64,000 bases of DNA from Lachnospiraceae bacterium (GTDB lineage: Bacteria > Bacillota > Clostridia > Lachnospirales > Lachnospiraceae). The position numbers and the translations under genes are program-made. Location: positions 62,001 through 126,000 of the forward strand of contig JABZIZ010000001.1 of assembly GCA_015258065.1 (NCBI GenBank). Direction: 5' to 3'. Shown piece after piece: positions 36,093-43,971 of the stretch. Below the pieces are notes generated by a model. It searched no databases and had not been told where the DNA came from. It was given only the letters and a program-made list of their open reading frames with translations. Every line of letters starts with the position of its first letter. The first letter of the stretch is position 1.

Positions 36093-36182
36093 GAAATTGA
36101 AAACTCTCTCCTGATTGAAAAAAGGAAGTCTCTCCTGATTGAAAAAAAGAAGCCTCTCCTTATTGAAAAAAGAAGTCTCTCC
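36093..36182. repeat. 24-bp tandem repeats built from a terminator arm
   Basis: Units with a 24-bp period (36093-36116 degenerate, 36117-36140, 36141-36164, then 36165-36182 partial) each carry GAAAAAAAGAAG followed by CTCTCC. The last unit is the distal arm of the rplA terminator. On the minus strand each repeat presents GAGAGNCTTC followed by T-rich sequence, so each could pair with the same upstream arm. Confidence 0.9.
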
Positions 36183-36200
36183 GGAATGAGAGACTTCTTT
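36169..36200 (-). terminator. Terminator of the rpmG-secE-nusG-rplK-rplA operon
   Basis: On the minus strand AAAGAAGTCTCTC pairs with GAGAGACTTCTTT around ATTCCG, followed by TTTTC. It lies 30 nt past the rplA stop. Confidence 0.85.
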
Positions 36201-36229
36201 GCATACTCGAATGCATACTGCCAAAGGAA

Positions 36230-36919
36230 TTAGTAACGGTTCGCAATGACTCTGACGCCGGGGCCCATGGTGGTTGCCAGCGTGATGCTCTTCAGGTACT
36301 GTCCCTTGACGGTAGAAGGTTTCGCTTTTGCGATTGCTTCAAGCAGCGCATTGAAATTGTCACGTAACTGCTCTTCGCTGAAAGAAGCCTTGCCGATCGG
36401 GCAGTGGATGATATTTGCCTTGTCCAGACGGTACTCGATCTTACCGGCTTTGATGTCGTTGATTGCCTTGGTGACATCCATTGTGACCGTTCCGGCCTTC
36501 GGGTTCGGCATGAGTCCCTTGGGACCGAGCACTTTACCGAGACGTCCGACGACACCCATCATATCGGGAGTCGCAACGACGACATCGAAATCCAGCCATC
36601 CCTCTTTCTGGATCTTGGGGATCAGCTCTTCGCCGCCGACAAAATCTGCTCCTGCAGCCTGCGCCTCGTCCAGCTTGGTTCCCTTTGCAAATACCAGTAC
36701 ACGAACCTTCTTTCCGGTTCCGTGCGGGAGAACGACTGCACCACGGATCTGCTGATCCGCATGACGGGAGTCACAGGAAGTTCTGATATGAACCTCAACC
36801 GTCTCGTCAAATTTCGCGGTTGCGCTCTTTTTCACCAGCTCACAAGCCTGTGCGGGTTCGTAGAACTGTGTTCTGTCAATCAATTTGGCAGCTTCGGTAT
36901 ATTTCTTTCCGTGCTTCAT
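36230..36919 (-). CDS. rplA: 50S ribosomal protein L1
   Basis: L1 forms the stalk near the E-site and represses its operon in several species. The 229-residue product has KSATAKFDETVEVHIR, VLPHGTGKKVRVLVFAKG and the conserved GLMPNPKAGTV segment. The ATG has GGAGG-like sequence upstream. It is last in the operon; rplJ, its usual next neighbour, is about 9 kb away. Confidence 0.98.
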   Translation of the reverse strand: MKHGKKYTEAAKLIDRTQFYEPAQACELVKKSATAKFDETVEVHIRTSCDSRHADQQIRGAVVLPHGTGKKVRVLVFAKGTKLDEAQAAGADFVGGEELIPKIQKEGWLDFDVVVATPDMMGVVGRLGKVLGPKGLMPNPKAGTVTMDVTKAINDIKAGKIEYRLDKANIIHCPIGKASFSEEQLRDNFNALLEAIAKAKPSTVKGQYLKSITLATTMGPGVRVIANRY

Positions 36920-36935
36920 GGTGTTCTCCTCCCCC

Positions 36936-37361
36936 TTATCCTTCTACCTTGATGCCCATGCTTCTGGCGGTGCCCGCAATCATGCTGGCAGCGGCATCCA
37001 CATCATTTGCATTCAGATCGGGCATTTTGGTTTCTGCGATCTCCCTGACCTTGTCCATGGAAATGGTCGCAACCTTCTGCTTGTTCGGTACACCGGAAGC
37101 CTTCTGCAGATTACAGGCCTTCTTTAAAAGGACGGCTGCCGGAGGGGTCTTGGTGATAAAGGTGAAGCTTCTGTCGGTATAAACCGTGATCACCACCGGG
37201 ATCAGCACATCGCCCTTATCGGCGGTCTGTGCATTGAACGCCTTCGTAAATTCAACGATGTTCACCCCGTGCTGACCGAGCGCCGGTCCTACCGGGGGAG
37301 CCGGTGTTGCCTTGCCTGCAGGAATCTGCAGCTTAATGTAGCCTTGAACTTTTTTTGCCAT
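36936..37361 (-). CDS. rplK: 50S ribosomal protein L11
   Basis: L11 binds the GTPase-associated region of 23S rRNA and is needed for Rel activation. The 141-residue product starts MAKKVQGYIKLQIPAGKATP, then PPVGPALGQHGVNIVEF. The frame is open for 29 further codons upstream, but the ATG at 37361 has GGAGG about 6 nt upstream and matches the family N-terminus. The 240-nt gap to nusG holds structured leader elements. Confidence 0.98.
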   Translation of the reverse strand: MAKKVQGYIKLQIPAGKATPAPPVGPALGQHGVNIVEFTKAFNAQTADKGDVLIPVVITVYTDRSFTFITKTPPAAVLLKKACNLQKASGVPNKQKVATISMDKVREIAETKMPDLNANDVDAAASMIAGTARSMGIKVEG

Positions 37362-37411
37362 TGTGTCCTCCATTCCGAAGGCATCGTCTGTGCCTTCTCT
37401 GGCGCTGAGAC

Positions 37412-37492
37412 CGTGGTCGGCAGAAGTATAGAAGCTACTTCCTCCCACGTCCTATTCCTCTATCTATATCAAACGCACATGCGTTTCGATAT
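37412..37492 (-). promoter_or_regulatory. Structured nusG-rplK spacer, candidate L1/L11 regulatory leader
   Basis: Two structures are visible. At 37412-37449, CGTGG/CCACG encloses an asymmetric internal loop (GAG against TGCCGA) and then GAAGTA/TACTTC, a two-helix shape resembling an L1-type binding site. At 37466-37492, AAACGCA/TGCGTTT extended by ATATC/GATAT forms a 12-bp hairpin with one bulge. L1 autorepression here is inference from other bacteria. Confidence 0.4.
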
Positions 37493-37601
37493 CCTCACAA
37501 TCCCCTGTCATGCGATTGCAATTTGGAGATTCCAATTTTGAATTTACAATTCCAGGGTTCCGATGTAGGGATTCAAACGGGTTTCCCCAACGATCTCCCC
37601 T

Positions 37602-38375
37602 TTACCGATCCAGCTTCATGACTTCAGCAAAAGAAATTTCCACCGGCGTCTCTCTGCCAAACAGCTCGACATTGATGGTGGCAGACTGCTTGCCATAGTC
37701 CATACGCTGAACATAACCCGTAGTATCCTTCCAGACACCCGCAATCACGGCGATCTCATCCCCAACGCCGAAATCAACGCTGATGGTCTCCGTCTTGATC
37801 CCGAGGGGCTTGATTTCCGCATCGGACAGTGGTACCGGTTTGCTGCCCGGTCCTACAAACCCCGTCACGCCGCGCGTATTGCGCACGACATACCAGGTGT
37901 CGTCATTCATGTCCATGTTCACCAGCACATAGCCGGGAAACATTTTGCGCTGTACCGGCCTGCGGCGTCCGTTCTTCACTTCCACCACATCCTGCATCGG
38001 GATTCGGATCTCCAGAATCTGCTCTTCGAGATGTCTGTTCTCGATTGCCTTCTGCAGGTTTGCCTTCACCTTGTTCTCATATCCGGAATAAGTGTGTACG
38101 ACATACCAGTGGTATCTGCTCTTCTCCCCTTCTGTCAGGGGGGAAGCCTCTTCCTCTTCCGACTGTACAGACTCTTCTTCCGTTCCTTCTGATGGTGCGG
38201 AGTCTTCCACCTGTGCGGATTCTGCCCCCGCTTCGGGCTGTGCGGATTCTGCCCTCTCCTTAGAAGAAGCAGATCCTTCGTCTGTATGATCTTCTGTCAT
38301 CCGGGATGCATTCTCCGAATCGGGTTCCTGTCCGGCCGTTTCTTCGTCTAACAGTACCTTATCTTCATCTGCCAT
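37602..38375 (-). CDS. nusG: Transcription elongation factor NusG with a ~85-residue acidic N-terminal extension
   Basis: NusG binds RNA polymerase and modulates pausing and termination. The core is normal: NGN domain from about 88 (YHWYVVHTYSGYENKVKANL, then GYVLVNMDMNDDTWYVVRNT) and KOW domain from about 200 (VGDEIAVIAGVWKDTTGYVQ, ending LFGRETPVEI). It is preceded by about 85 residues rich in E, S, A and D, with a near repeat AESAQPEAG/AESAQVEDS. Usual length is about 175-180; this is 257. No ATG with a better site is visible at the core, so the extension is probably real. Confidence 0.95.
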   Translation of the reverse strand: MADEDKVLLDEETAGQEPDSENASRMTEDHTDEGSASSKERAESAQPEAGAESAQVEDSAPSEGTEEESVQSEEEEASPLTEGEKSRYHWYVVHTYSGYENKVKANLQKAIENRHLEEQILEIRIPMQDVVEVKNGRRRPVQRKMFPGYVLVNMDMNDDTWYVVRNTRGVTGFVGPGSKPVPLSDAEIKPLGIKTETISVDFGVGDEIAVIAGVWKDTTGYVQRMDYGKQSATINVELFGRETPVEISFAEVMKLDR

Positions 38376-38409
38376 ATTCCAAATTACCTCTTCCCTTGGT
38401 GGGCCAAAA

Positions 38410-38640
38410 TCACTTCACCAGTCCCATCAGTCCGTTCAGCACCGTGGAAAAGCAAGCATCCAGTCCGGCTATGATCAGCCCCGTGATACAGGACACGATG
38501 ATCACTGCACTTGTCTGCTTCACCACATCCTCACCGGAAGTCCAGGAAATCTTGCTGTATTCCTTTTGAATTCCCCGGATAAATGAAGCAGTCTTACTCC
38601 TGTCTTCCGTTTTTGTCTTTGTCACTTCACCCATCTTCAT
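38410..38640 (-). CDS. secE: Preprotein translocase subunit SecE
   Basis: The 76-residue single-span subunit of the SecYEG channel shows the amphipathic FIRGIQKEYSKISWTSGEDVVKQT and one hydrophobic segment (about 46-66). A second ATG at 38634 is an alternative start, with GGGGGA about 7 nt upstream. It lies between rpmG and nusG, the standard order. Confidence 0.93.
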   Translation of the reverse strand: MKMGEVTKTKTEDRSKTASFIRGIQKEYSKISWTSGEDVVKQTSAVIIVSCITGLIIAGLDACFSTVLNGLMGLVK

Positions 38641-38688
38641 TCCCCCGCATCCGTCTGCGCAGCTGCGCCATGAAAAGACGCTATGGTC

Positions 38689-38838
38689 TTACTTGGTCTC
38701 CTTATGAAGGGTATGCTTTCTGCAGAAAGGGCAGTACTTCTTGATCTCCATACGATCCGGATGTGTCTTCTTGTCCTTTGTGGTGTCATAATTCCTGTTC
38801 TTGCACTCCGTGCAAGCAAGTGTGATTCTTGTACGCAT
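38689..38838 (-). CDS. rpmG: 50S ribosomal protein L33
   Basis: A 49-residue protein reading MRTRITLACTECKNRNYDTT, then KKYCPFCRKHTLHKETK. Two CXXC pairs indicate a zinc-binding form. GGAGG lies 10 nt before the ATG. It is the first gene of the secE-nusG-rplK-rplA operon, immediately behind a strong promoter. Confidence 0.97.
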   Translation of the reverse strand: MRTRITLACTECKNRNYDTTKDKKTHPDRMEIKKYCPFCRKHTLHKETK

Positions 38839-38936
38839 CTCGCGTTCCTCCGATCCATCATTGCATAGAAAAAGCAGTCATACGGTTATGATCAAACAAA
38901 AAAATAAGAGCCTAATTCCGCTCGTTCTGTTTTCAT

Positions 38937-38965
38937 ACAATAGCAGAATGCACTTTTGTTGTCAA
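38937..38965 (-). promoter_or_regulatory. Sigma-A promoter of rpmG-secE-nusG-rplK-rplA
   Basis: On the minus strand a perfect TTGACA (38960-38965) and TATTGT (38937-38942) are 17 nt apart, about 100 nt before rpmG. It sits 21 nt past the tsaD stop. Confidence 0.88.
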
Positions 38966-38985
38966 TTCTTTTTTCGAAGCTTCCC

Positions 38986-40044
38986 TCATCTCTGTCCGGC
39001 ATGAAATCTTCTGGAGCGGTCCCCCAAAGGAAGGTTGGGTTCCGCGTTCAGATCCATTCTGCTGCGAATCCCCTTTTGCAGCATATAATATCCGGCACAG
39101 GATATCATCGCCGCATTGTCCGTACAGAGGATGGGGGAGGGACGATAGAAGTGAACCCCTCTTTCTTCGCACTGCCTTTGCATCTCTCTCCGCAGGAGAG
39201 AGTTGGAAGCCACTCCGCCGGCAATTGCAACCTGACCGCAGTGAAATTCCTGCGCTGCCCGCATCGTATGAGAAACCAGGGTCTCAACAACCGCCTTTTG
39301 AAAAGAGGCGGCCAGATCCGGCACCACCACCGGGATGTGTTTACATTCACAATGGTTCAGATAATTGAGAACGGCGCTCTTCAGTCCGCTGAAGCTGAAA
39401 TCATAGGCGGCGTCCGCGATTTTCGCCTGCGGAAAACGGATGGCATCCGCATTCCCTTCCTGTGCCGCCCGGTCGATTTTAGGTCCCCCGGGATACCCCA
39501 GACCGATGGCTCTTGCCACCTTGTCAAAGGCTTCTCCCGCCGCATCGTCCCTTGTCTGTCCAAGGATGTCATATTCTCCGTGGTCCTTCATCATCACCAG
39601 ATGAGAATGTCCGCCGGAAGCCACTAGGCAGAGAAAGGGAGGGCGCAGCTCCGGATGCTCAATAAAGTTGGCGGAGATATGTCCCTCAATATGGTGCACG
39701 CCGACAAGCGGCAGCCCTTTTGCAAAGGCAAGTGCCTTTGCAAAGGAAACGCCGACCAGGAGCGCACCGACCAGTCCCGGTCCGCTCGTGACGGCAATGG
39801 CATCCATCTCCGACAGTTCTGCATCCGCCTGCGCAAGCGCTTCACGAACCACACTGTCTATCTTTTCAACATGTTTTCTGGAGGCGATTTCCGGAACCAC
39901 GCCTCCGTATTGTGTGTGAATTTCAATCTGGGAGGAGATGATATTGCTTCTCACATCGATCCCGTTTACCGTCACGGCTGCCGCCGTCTCATCACACGAA
40001 CTCTCAATGCCAAGGACGGCAATCTCCCCTTCACGCTTTTTCAT
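38986..40044 (-). CDS. tsaD: tRNA threonylcarbamoyladenosine transferase subunit TsaD
   Basis: TsaD installs the threonylcarbamoyl group of t6A37 in tRNAs reading ANN codons, with TsaB and TsaE. The 352-residue ASKHA-fold product has GIESSCDETAAAVTVNG, the metal-binding histidines in GVHHIEGHISANF, VASGGHSHL and DAAGEAFDKVARAIGLGYPGG. The ATG overlaps the stop of the upstream membrane-anchored protein gene (ATGA). It ends the ispD operon. Confidence 0.97.
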   Translation of the reverse strand: MKKREGEIAVLGIESSCDETAAAVTVNGIDVRSNIISSQIEIHTQYGGVVPEIASRKHVEKIDSVVREALAQADAELSEMDAIAVTSGPGLVGALLVGVSFAKALAFAKGLPLVGVHHIEGHISANFIEHPELRPPFLCLVASGGHSHLVMMKDHGEYDILGQTRDDAAGEAFDKVARAIGLGYPGGPKIDRAAQEGNADAIRFPQAKIADAAYDFSFSGLKSAVLNYLNHCECKHIPVVVPDLAASFQKAVVETLVSHTMRAAQEFHCGQVAIAGGVASNSLLRREMQRQCEERGVHFYRPSPILCTDNAAMISCAGYYMLQKGIRSRMDLNAEPNLPLGDRSRRFHAGQR

Positions 40045-40652
40045 TTTGCATTAAACCCCATATCCGACTGATCCGTCTTTTCCCAACCGACGATCTTCCA
40101 TTGTCCGTTCTCTGCTTTTCTCAGCACGAAATTGTAATACATGGTTTGGATTCGCTCCTTGTAGCGCATGGAAACCATGGTTTGCAAACCTGCCATTTCC
40201 TTGCCGTCCACTTCGGAAAATTTCACATCGTCCTTTTCTGCCACCACAAAATTGGAGATCGTATAACCGTCTTTTTTCTTTTGATCGACTTCTTTTTTCA
40301 GCTGTGCCGGATAGTCCGACTGCTGCTTCAGAAACTCTTCGTCATACAGCTGCACCAGCTGCTTTTCCATCTCGTCAAATTCTTTTTCGCTGTACTGCTC
40401 ATTATATAAAGCCTTTGTGATTTGCAGATAAGCGGAAACGACCGCCCGCTCATTCTTTGGGTAGTTTTTTTGCAGATCCATGGATGTGACCATCTGCACC
40501 GGTGTCAGCACCATGTCCTCTTCATCCGACTGGGACGCTCCCTTGCTGCGGTTTAAAGCCATGAAGACACCCAGTGCCAGCATTGCGGCAAAGACCATCA
40601 GGATGATGAGCTTCAGGACCGGGTTTTTCTCTCCTGCGTTAGGATTCGCCAT
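40041..40652 (-). CDS. Uncharacterised membrane-anchored protein between ispD and tsaD
   Basis: This 203-residue product has one N-terminal span (about 13-32, LKLIILMVFAAMLALGVFMAL) with the rest probably outside, including a cystatin/NTF2-like beta region (about 60-195, YKERIQTMYYNFVLRKAENG). I do not recognise the family with confidence; similar genes may occur at this site in Lachnospiraceae. The ATG follows AGGAGG, starts at the ispD stop and its end overlaps tsaD. Its role with them is unknown. Confidence 0.75.
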   Translation of the reverse strand: MANPNAGEKNPVLKLIILMVFAAMLALGVFMALNRSKGASQSDEEDMVLTPVQMVTSMDLQKNYPKNERAVVSAYLQITKALYNEQYSEKEFDEMEKQLVQLYDEEFLKQQSDYPAQLKKEVDQKKKDGYTISNFVVAEKDDVKFSEVDGKEMAGLQTMVSMRYKERIQTMYYNFVLRKAENGQWKIVGWEKTDQSDMGFNAK

Positions 40653-41381
40653 TTACTGCCTCCTTTTTCCATATACTTGTGCAAACAATAAATCCTCCGG
40701 TGTCGTCACCTTGAAGTTTTCATAACTGCCTTCTACAAGATGAATCTTTTGCGCCGGAAAAAAAGTTTCCACTACCATTGCGTCATCCGTGATATGGACG
40801 CCTTTTTGAATCAACGTTTTTTCACTTTCCATCAGTTTCTCATAGGCTTTTTTTACCAATGGATAAGCAAAAACCTGCGGCGTCTGCATCAGCCAGGTAT
40901 GCGCACGGTCCGGTGTCTGCGTGACCATCTGCTCTTTATCACAGATTTTAATCGTATCCTTGACCGGCATCGCTACAATGCTGGCGCCGTATTTCTGTAC
41001 ATCTTCCAGAGAACGTCTGATGATTTCCTCCGTTACAAAGGGTCTGGCGCTGTCATGAATCAACACATAGGAGGTATCCGGGGTGACGGCTGAAAGTCCT
41101 GCAAAAACGGAATGATAGCGCTCCTTCCCTCCTTCCACCACCTGTTTCACCTTGGAAAACCCGTAGTGCGCAACGATATCCAGACGACAGTGGTCGAGGT
41201 CTTCTTCGGAAGTGACCAAGATCACCTCATCCACCACCATGCAGCTTTGAAACACCTGCAGGCTGTACCACAACAGCGGCACACCGTCCACCTCCATGAA
41301 CTGCTTCTTGGTTCTTGCCTGCATCCTGCTGCCGCTCCCGCCTGCCAGGACGATGGCACAGGTTTTGCCCGGCTTCGTCAT
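40653..41381 (-). CDS. ispD: 2-C-methyl-D-erythritol 4-phosphate cytidylyltransferase
   Basis: It forms CDP-ME in the non-mevalonate isoprenoid pathway. The N-terminal CTP-binding motif AIVLAGGSGSRM, then KKQF and the HDSARPFV motif, identify the family; the length, 242 residues, is normal. An in-frame GTG at 41414 exists, but ATG 41381 has AAGAAGGAG just upstream and gives the expected N-terminus. It heads the ispD/unknown/tsaD group. Undecaprenyl phosphate made from this pathway would also serve the glycan cluster. Confidence 0.95.
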   Translation of the reverse strand: MTKPGKTCAIVLAGGSGSRMQARTKKQFMEVDGVPLLWYSLQVFQSCMVVDEVILVTSEEDLDHCRLDIVAHYGFSKVKQVVEGGKERYHSVFAGLSAVTPDTSYVLIHDSARPFVTEEIIRRSLEDVQKYGASIVAMPVKDTIKICDKEQMVTQTPDRAHTWLMQTPQVFAYPLVKKAYEKLMESEKTLIQKGVHITDDAMVVETFFPAQKIHLVEGSYENFKVTTPEDLLFAQVYGKRRQ

Positions 41382-41407
41382 ACGCTCCTTCTTTCCGTTT
41401 TCCCGAT

Positions 41408-41436
41408 TCGACACCGGAGTTAAAAAAACTTATAAT
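41408..41436 (+). promoter_or_regulatory. Promoter of the acyltransferase gene (leaderless arrangement)
   Basis: TCGACA (41408-41413) and a perfect TATAAT (41431-41436) are 17 nt apart. The ATG of the gene begins at 41443, exactly the seventh base after the -10 box, where transcription should start. No ribosome binding site is possible between them. Confidence 0.75.
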
Positions 41437-41442
41437 CTTTCC

Positions 41443-42651
41443 ATGAAAAAAACAAATGAATGTCCCTATGAGAATATCAATTTACCCCTGCGCAACGACT
41501 TTACGGATGCCTGCAAGGCAGTCGCCTGTTTCTTTGTGGTGCTGATCCACTGCCCCTTTCCCGGCCGTCTCGGCACCGCCCTTCAGAATCTTGGCACCTT
41601 CGCCGTTCCTTTCTTTTTTGTCATCCATGGAAGATACCTGCTTCCCCGAAACGAGACGGATTCCGGGCAGGAGCTTGTTCCTTTTCTGTGCAAGAAGCTT
41701 CGGCGCCTTCTCCTGCTGACCCTGAAGGTTTTCACCGTTTACAGCCTTTATTCCCTTTTCTTTTATCTCCAGGCGGGAAAAACCTTCTATGACTGGCGCC
41801 TGGAAAAGTTTAACCCCGGCGAATGGATTCGCTTTTTTGCCTTCAATTCCTCCAAGGTGATCTATGACTTTTCCTATGATTACGACCACCAGTGGTATCT
41901 GTTTGCCGCCATCTATGTCACACTGCTCTTCCTGCTCCTGTCTCTCGTTGCCGGGAGATCGGGTAAAAGCGGGAAAGCTTTCATCCGGAAGCTCCTTCCC
42001 CTTCTCATCGTCCTTCCACTCTCCGGTCTGTTTTTCGGCGAACTGCTGCAGATTTATTACCCTATCCGCCCTTTTGACCTTTCCATCCGCACCTGGTATA
42101 TGCTGCGGAACTGGTTTTTTGTCGGTCTTCCGTTCTCGGCAATCGGAATGGCCTTTGCAGGACAAACCCATAGAGTGCTGCCGACTCCCCCCGCTTTCTC
42201 CATCCCGTTCACACAAACGGGGAAGAAAAGGCTCTCCCTTGGCGAAAGCAAAAAGCTTTCTGTCCTTCTGCTTATCCCTGGCTGCTGCCTGACACTCCTG
42301 GAATCTGCCCTCTTTGGCAGCCATACCGTCATGGTCGGCACTCTTTTGATGGTTCTTGCTCTCACCAGGCTCACGGCCTCCTTTGAGAAAACCGGGGGCT
42401 CCGCTTCTTCCGAGTGCCTTCCCTTCCGCCTTCTGGCAACCATCGGAAGAAAGTACTCTGCAGGCATCTATTGCTGGCATGTGCTCCTTCTCTCCGTCTG
42501 GAATCATTTCCTTCGCATCGGGGAAAACAGCACCGCCTCTGCCTTTTGCAAACCCTTCCTTCTCTTTGGTCTTACGCTGCTGCTCTGTGCCATCCTTTCG
42601 CGTCTTTCAATGCGGTTGCGGAAGGTTGTGCCTCTTACGGCTTTCCGATAA
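41443..42651 (+). CDS. Acyltransferase-3-type membrane protein
   Basis: This 402-residue polytopic protein (about 10 spans) starts RNDFTDACKAVACFFVVLIHC, the typical N-terminal helix of acyltransferase-3 proteins, which transfer acetyl or acyl groups to surface sugars. The C-terminal segment SAGIYCWHVLLLSVWNHFLR also fits. The frame is open upstream, but ATG 41443 aligns with the family start and the promoter. It lies beside ugd and a GtrB-like gene, suggesting glycan decoration. The substrate is unknown. Confidence 0.8.
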   Translation: MKKTNECPYENINLPLRNDFTDACKAVACFFVVLIHCPFPGRLGTALQNLGTFAVPFFFVIHGRYLLPRNETDSGQELVPFLCKKLRRLLLLTLKVFTVYSLYSLFFYLQAGKTFYDWRLEKFNPGEWIRFFAFNSSKVIYDFSYDYDHQWYLFAAIYVTLLFLLLSLVAGRSGKSGKAFIRKLLPLLIVLPLSGLFFGELLQIYYPIRPFDLSIRTWYMLRNWFFVGLPFSAIGMAFAGQTHRVLPTPPAFSIPFTQTGKKRLSLGESKKLSVLLLIPGCCLTLLESALFGSHTVMVGTLLMVLALTRLTASFEKTGGSASSECLPFRLLATIGRKYSAGIYCWHVLLLSVWNHFLRIGENSTASAFCKPFLLFGLTLLLCAILSRLSMRLRKVVPLTAFR

Positions 42652-42693
42652 CGGGATGGGTGATTCTATTCTCTGCAAAAGAAATCGCCCTCG

Positions 42694-43947
42694 TTAATCT
42701 CTGCGGAAGATATCTCTGGTGTAGACTTTTTCTTTTACATCGTCCAGCACCGGATCGTACCGATTGGCAATGATGGCGTCACTTGCCTGCTTAAATGCCG
42801 TCAGATCGTTGACTACCCTGCTGCCGAAAAAGGTACTCCCGTCTGCAAGCGTCGGTTCGAATACGATCACCTTTGCTCCCTTCGCCTTGATTCTCTTCAT
42901 AATGCCCTGAATCGAAGACTGCCTGAAGTTGTCGGAATTCGTTTTCATGGTGAGACGATAGACGCCGATGGTCACCTCTTTTTCTCTGGAGGCATCATAC
43001 TGGCCGCTGGCAGAATAGTAGCCCGCCATCTGCAACACGCGATCCGCGATAAAATCCTTCCTCGTCCGGTTGGATTCCACGATCGCCTCGATCAGGTTCT
43101 CCGGCACGTCTTTATAGTTTGCCAACAGCTGCTTGGTGTCCTTGGGCAGACAATAGCCGCCATAACCGAAGGAGGGATTGTTGTACTGCTGGCCGATTCT
43201 GGGATCCAGGCAGACGCCGTCAATAATCTTCTCCGTTTGCAGCCCCTTCATTTCCGCATAGGTATCCAGTTCGTTAAAAAAACTGACCCGCAGCGCCAGA
43301 TAGGTGTTGGCAAAAAGTTTGACCGCCTCCGCTTCCGTAAAGCCCATGAAGAGGGTATCGATTTCTTCCTTGAGGGCTCCTTCCCGCAGGAGTTCGGCAA
43401 AAAAACGGGCCGCTGCATCCAGGTCCGGATCGTCAGGGTCTGTTCCGACAATGATGCGGGAGGGGTAAAGATTGTCATAGAGCGCCTTGCTTTCCCTTAA
43501 GAATTCCGGCGCAAAGAAGATCCTCTTACAATTCTTTTCCTTGCGGATATGTTCCGTATAACCCACCGGAATGGTGGATTTGATCACCATGAAAGCCTCT
43601 GGATTCACTTTCAGGACCAGATCGATCACGGCCTCTACCGCCGAGGTGTCGAAGAAATTTCGTTTGGCATCGTAGTTGGTCGGCGTGGCGATAATCACGA
43701 GATCCGCATTTCGGTAGGCAGCTTCTCCATCCGTCGTCGCCTGCAGCTTCAGCTCTTTTTCTGCAAAAAAACGCTCGATCTCCGCGTCCTGAATCGGAGA
43801 TTTCCGCGCATTGATCATCTCCACCTTCTCTTTGACCAGATCCACCGCCTGCACCTCATGGTGCTGCGATAAAAGTGTCGCCATGCTGAGCCCTACATAG
43901 CCGGTGCCTGCGACCGTTATCCTGACGTTTTCCTTCTTCAGTGACAT
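42694..43947 (-). CDS. UDP-glucose 6-dehydrogenase (nucleotide-sugar dehydrogenase)
   Basis: It oxidises a UDP-hexose to the uronate, giving UDP-glucuronate for polysaccharides. The 417-residue product has the NAD-binding GTGYVGLSM, a central dimer domain with FAPEFLRESKAL and the catalytic cysteine in FGYGGYCLPKDTKQ. The family also contains UDP-ManNAc dehydrogenases; the GGYCLPKD motif and short length favour Ugd. It lies next to the GtrB-like gene on the same strand with 24 nt between. Confidence 0.92.
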   Translation of the reverse strand: MSLKKENVRITVAGTGYVGLSMATLLSQHHEVQAVDLVKEKVEMINARKSPIQDAEIERFFAEKELKLQATTDGEAAYRNADLVIIATPTNYDAKRNFFDTSAVEAVIDLVLKVNPEAFMVIKSTIPVGYTEHIRKEKNCKRIFFAPEFLRESKALYDNLYPSRIIVGTDPDDPDLDAAARFFAELLREGALKEEIDTLFMGFTEAEAVKLFANTYLALRVSFFNELDTYAEMKGLQTEKIIDGVCLDPRIGQQYNNPSFGYGGYCLPKDTKQLLANYKDVPENLIEAIVESNRTRKDFIADRVLQMAGYYSASGQYDASREKEVTIGVYRLTMKTNSDNFRQSSIQGIMKRIKAKGAKVIVFEPTLADGSTFFGSRVVNDLTAFKQASDAIIANRYDPVLDDVKEKVYTRDIFRRD

Positions 43948-43971
43948 ATTTCCCCTTCTTCTCTCAGGGCT

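Noticed and set aside
36093..36182. Possible CRISPR-like array near rplA
   Set aside because: The 24-bp units are contiguous without unique spacers and derive from a terminator arm.
36093..36224. N-terminal extension of the uridine-kinase-like protein through the repeats
   Set aside because: The open frame crosses the rplA terminator and repeats and would start with TTG near 36224. ATG 36038 has a strong ribosome binding site and family-like N-terminus.
41482..42507. Minus-strand frame of 341 codons opposite the acyltransferase gene
   Set aside because: Composition is highly charged with no recognisable fold; it is the antisense of the membrane protein, whose hydrophobic pattern and promoter are clear.
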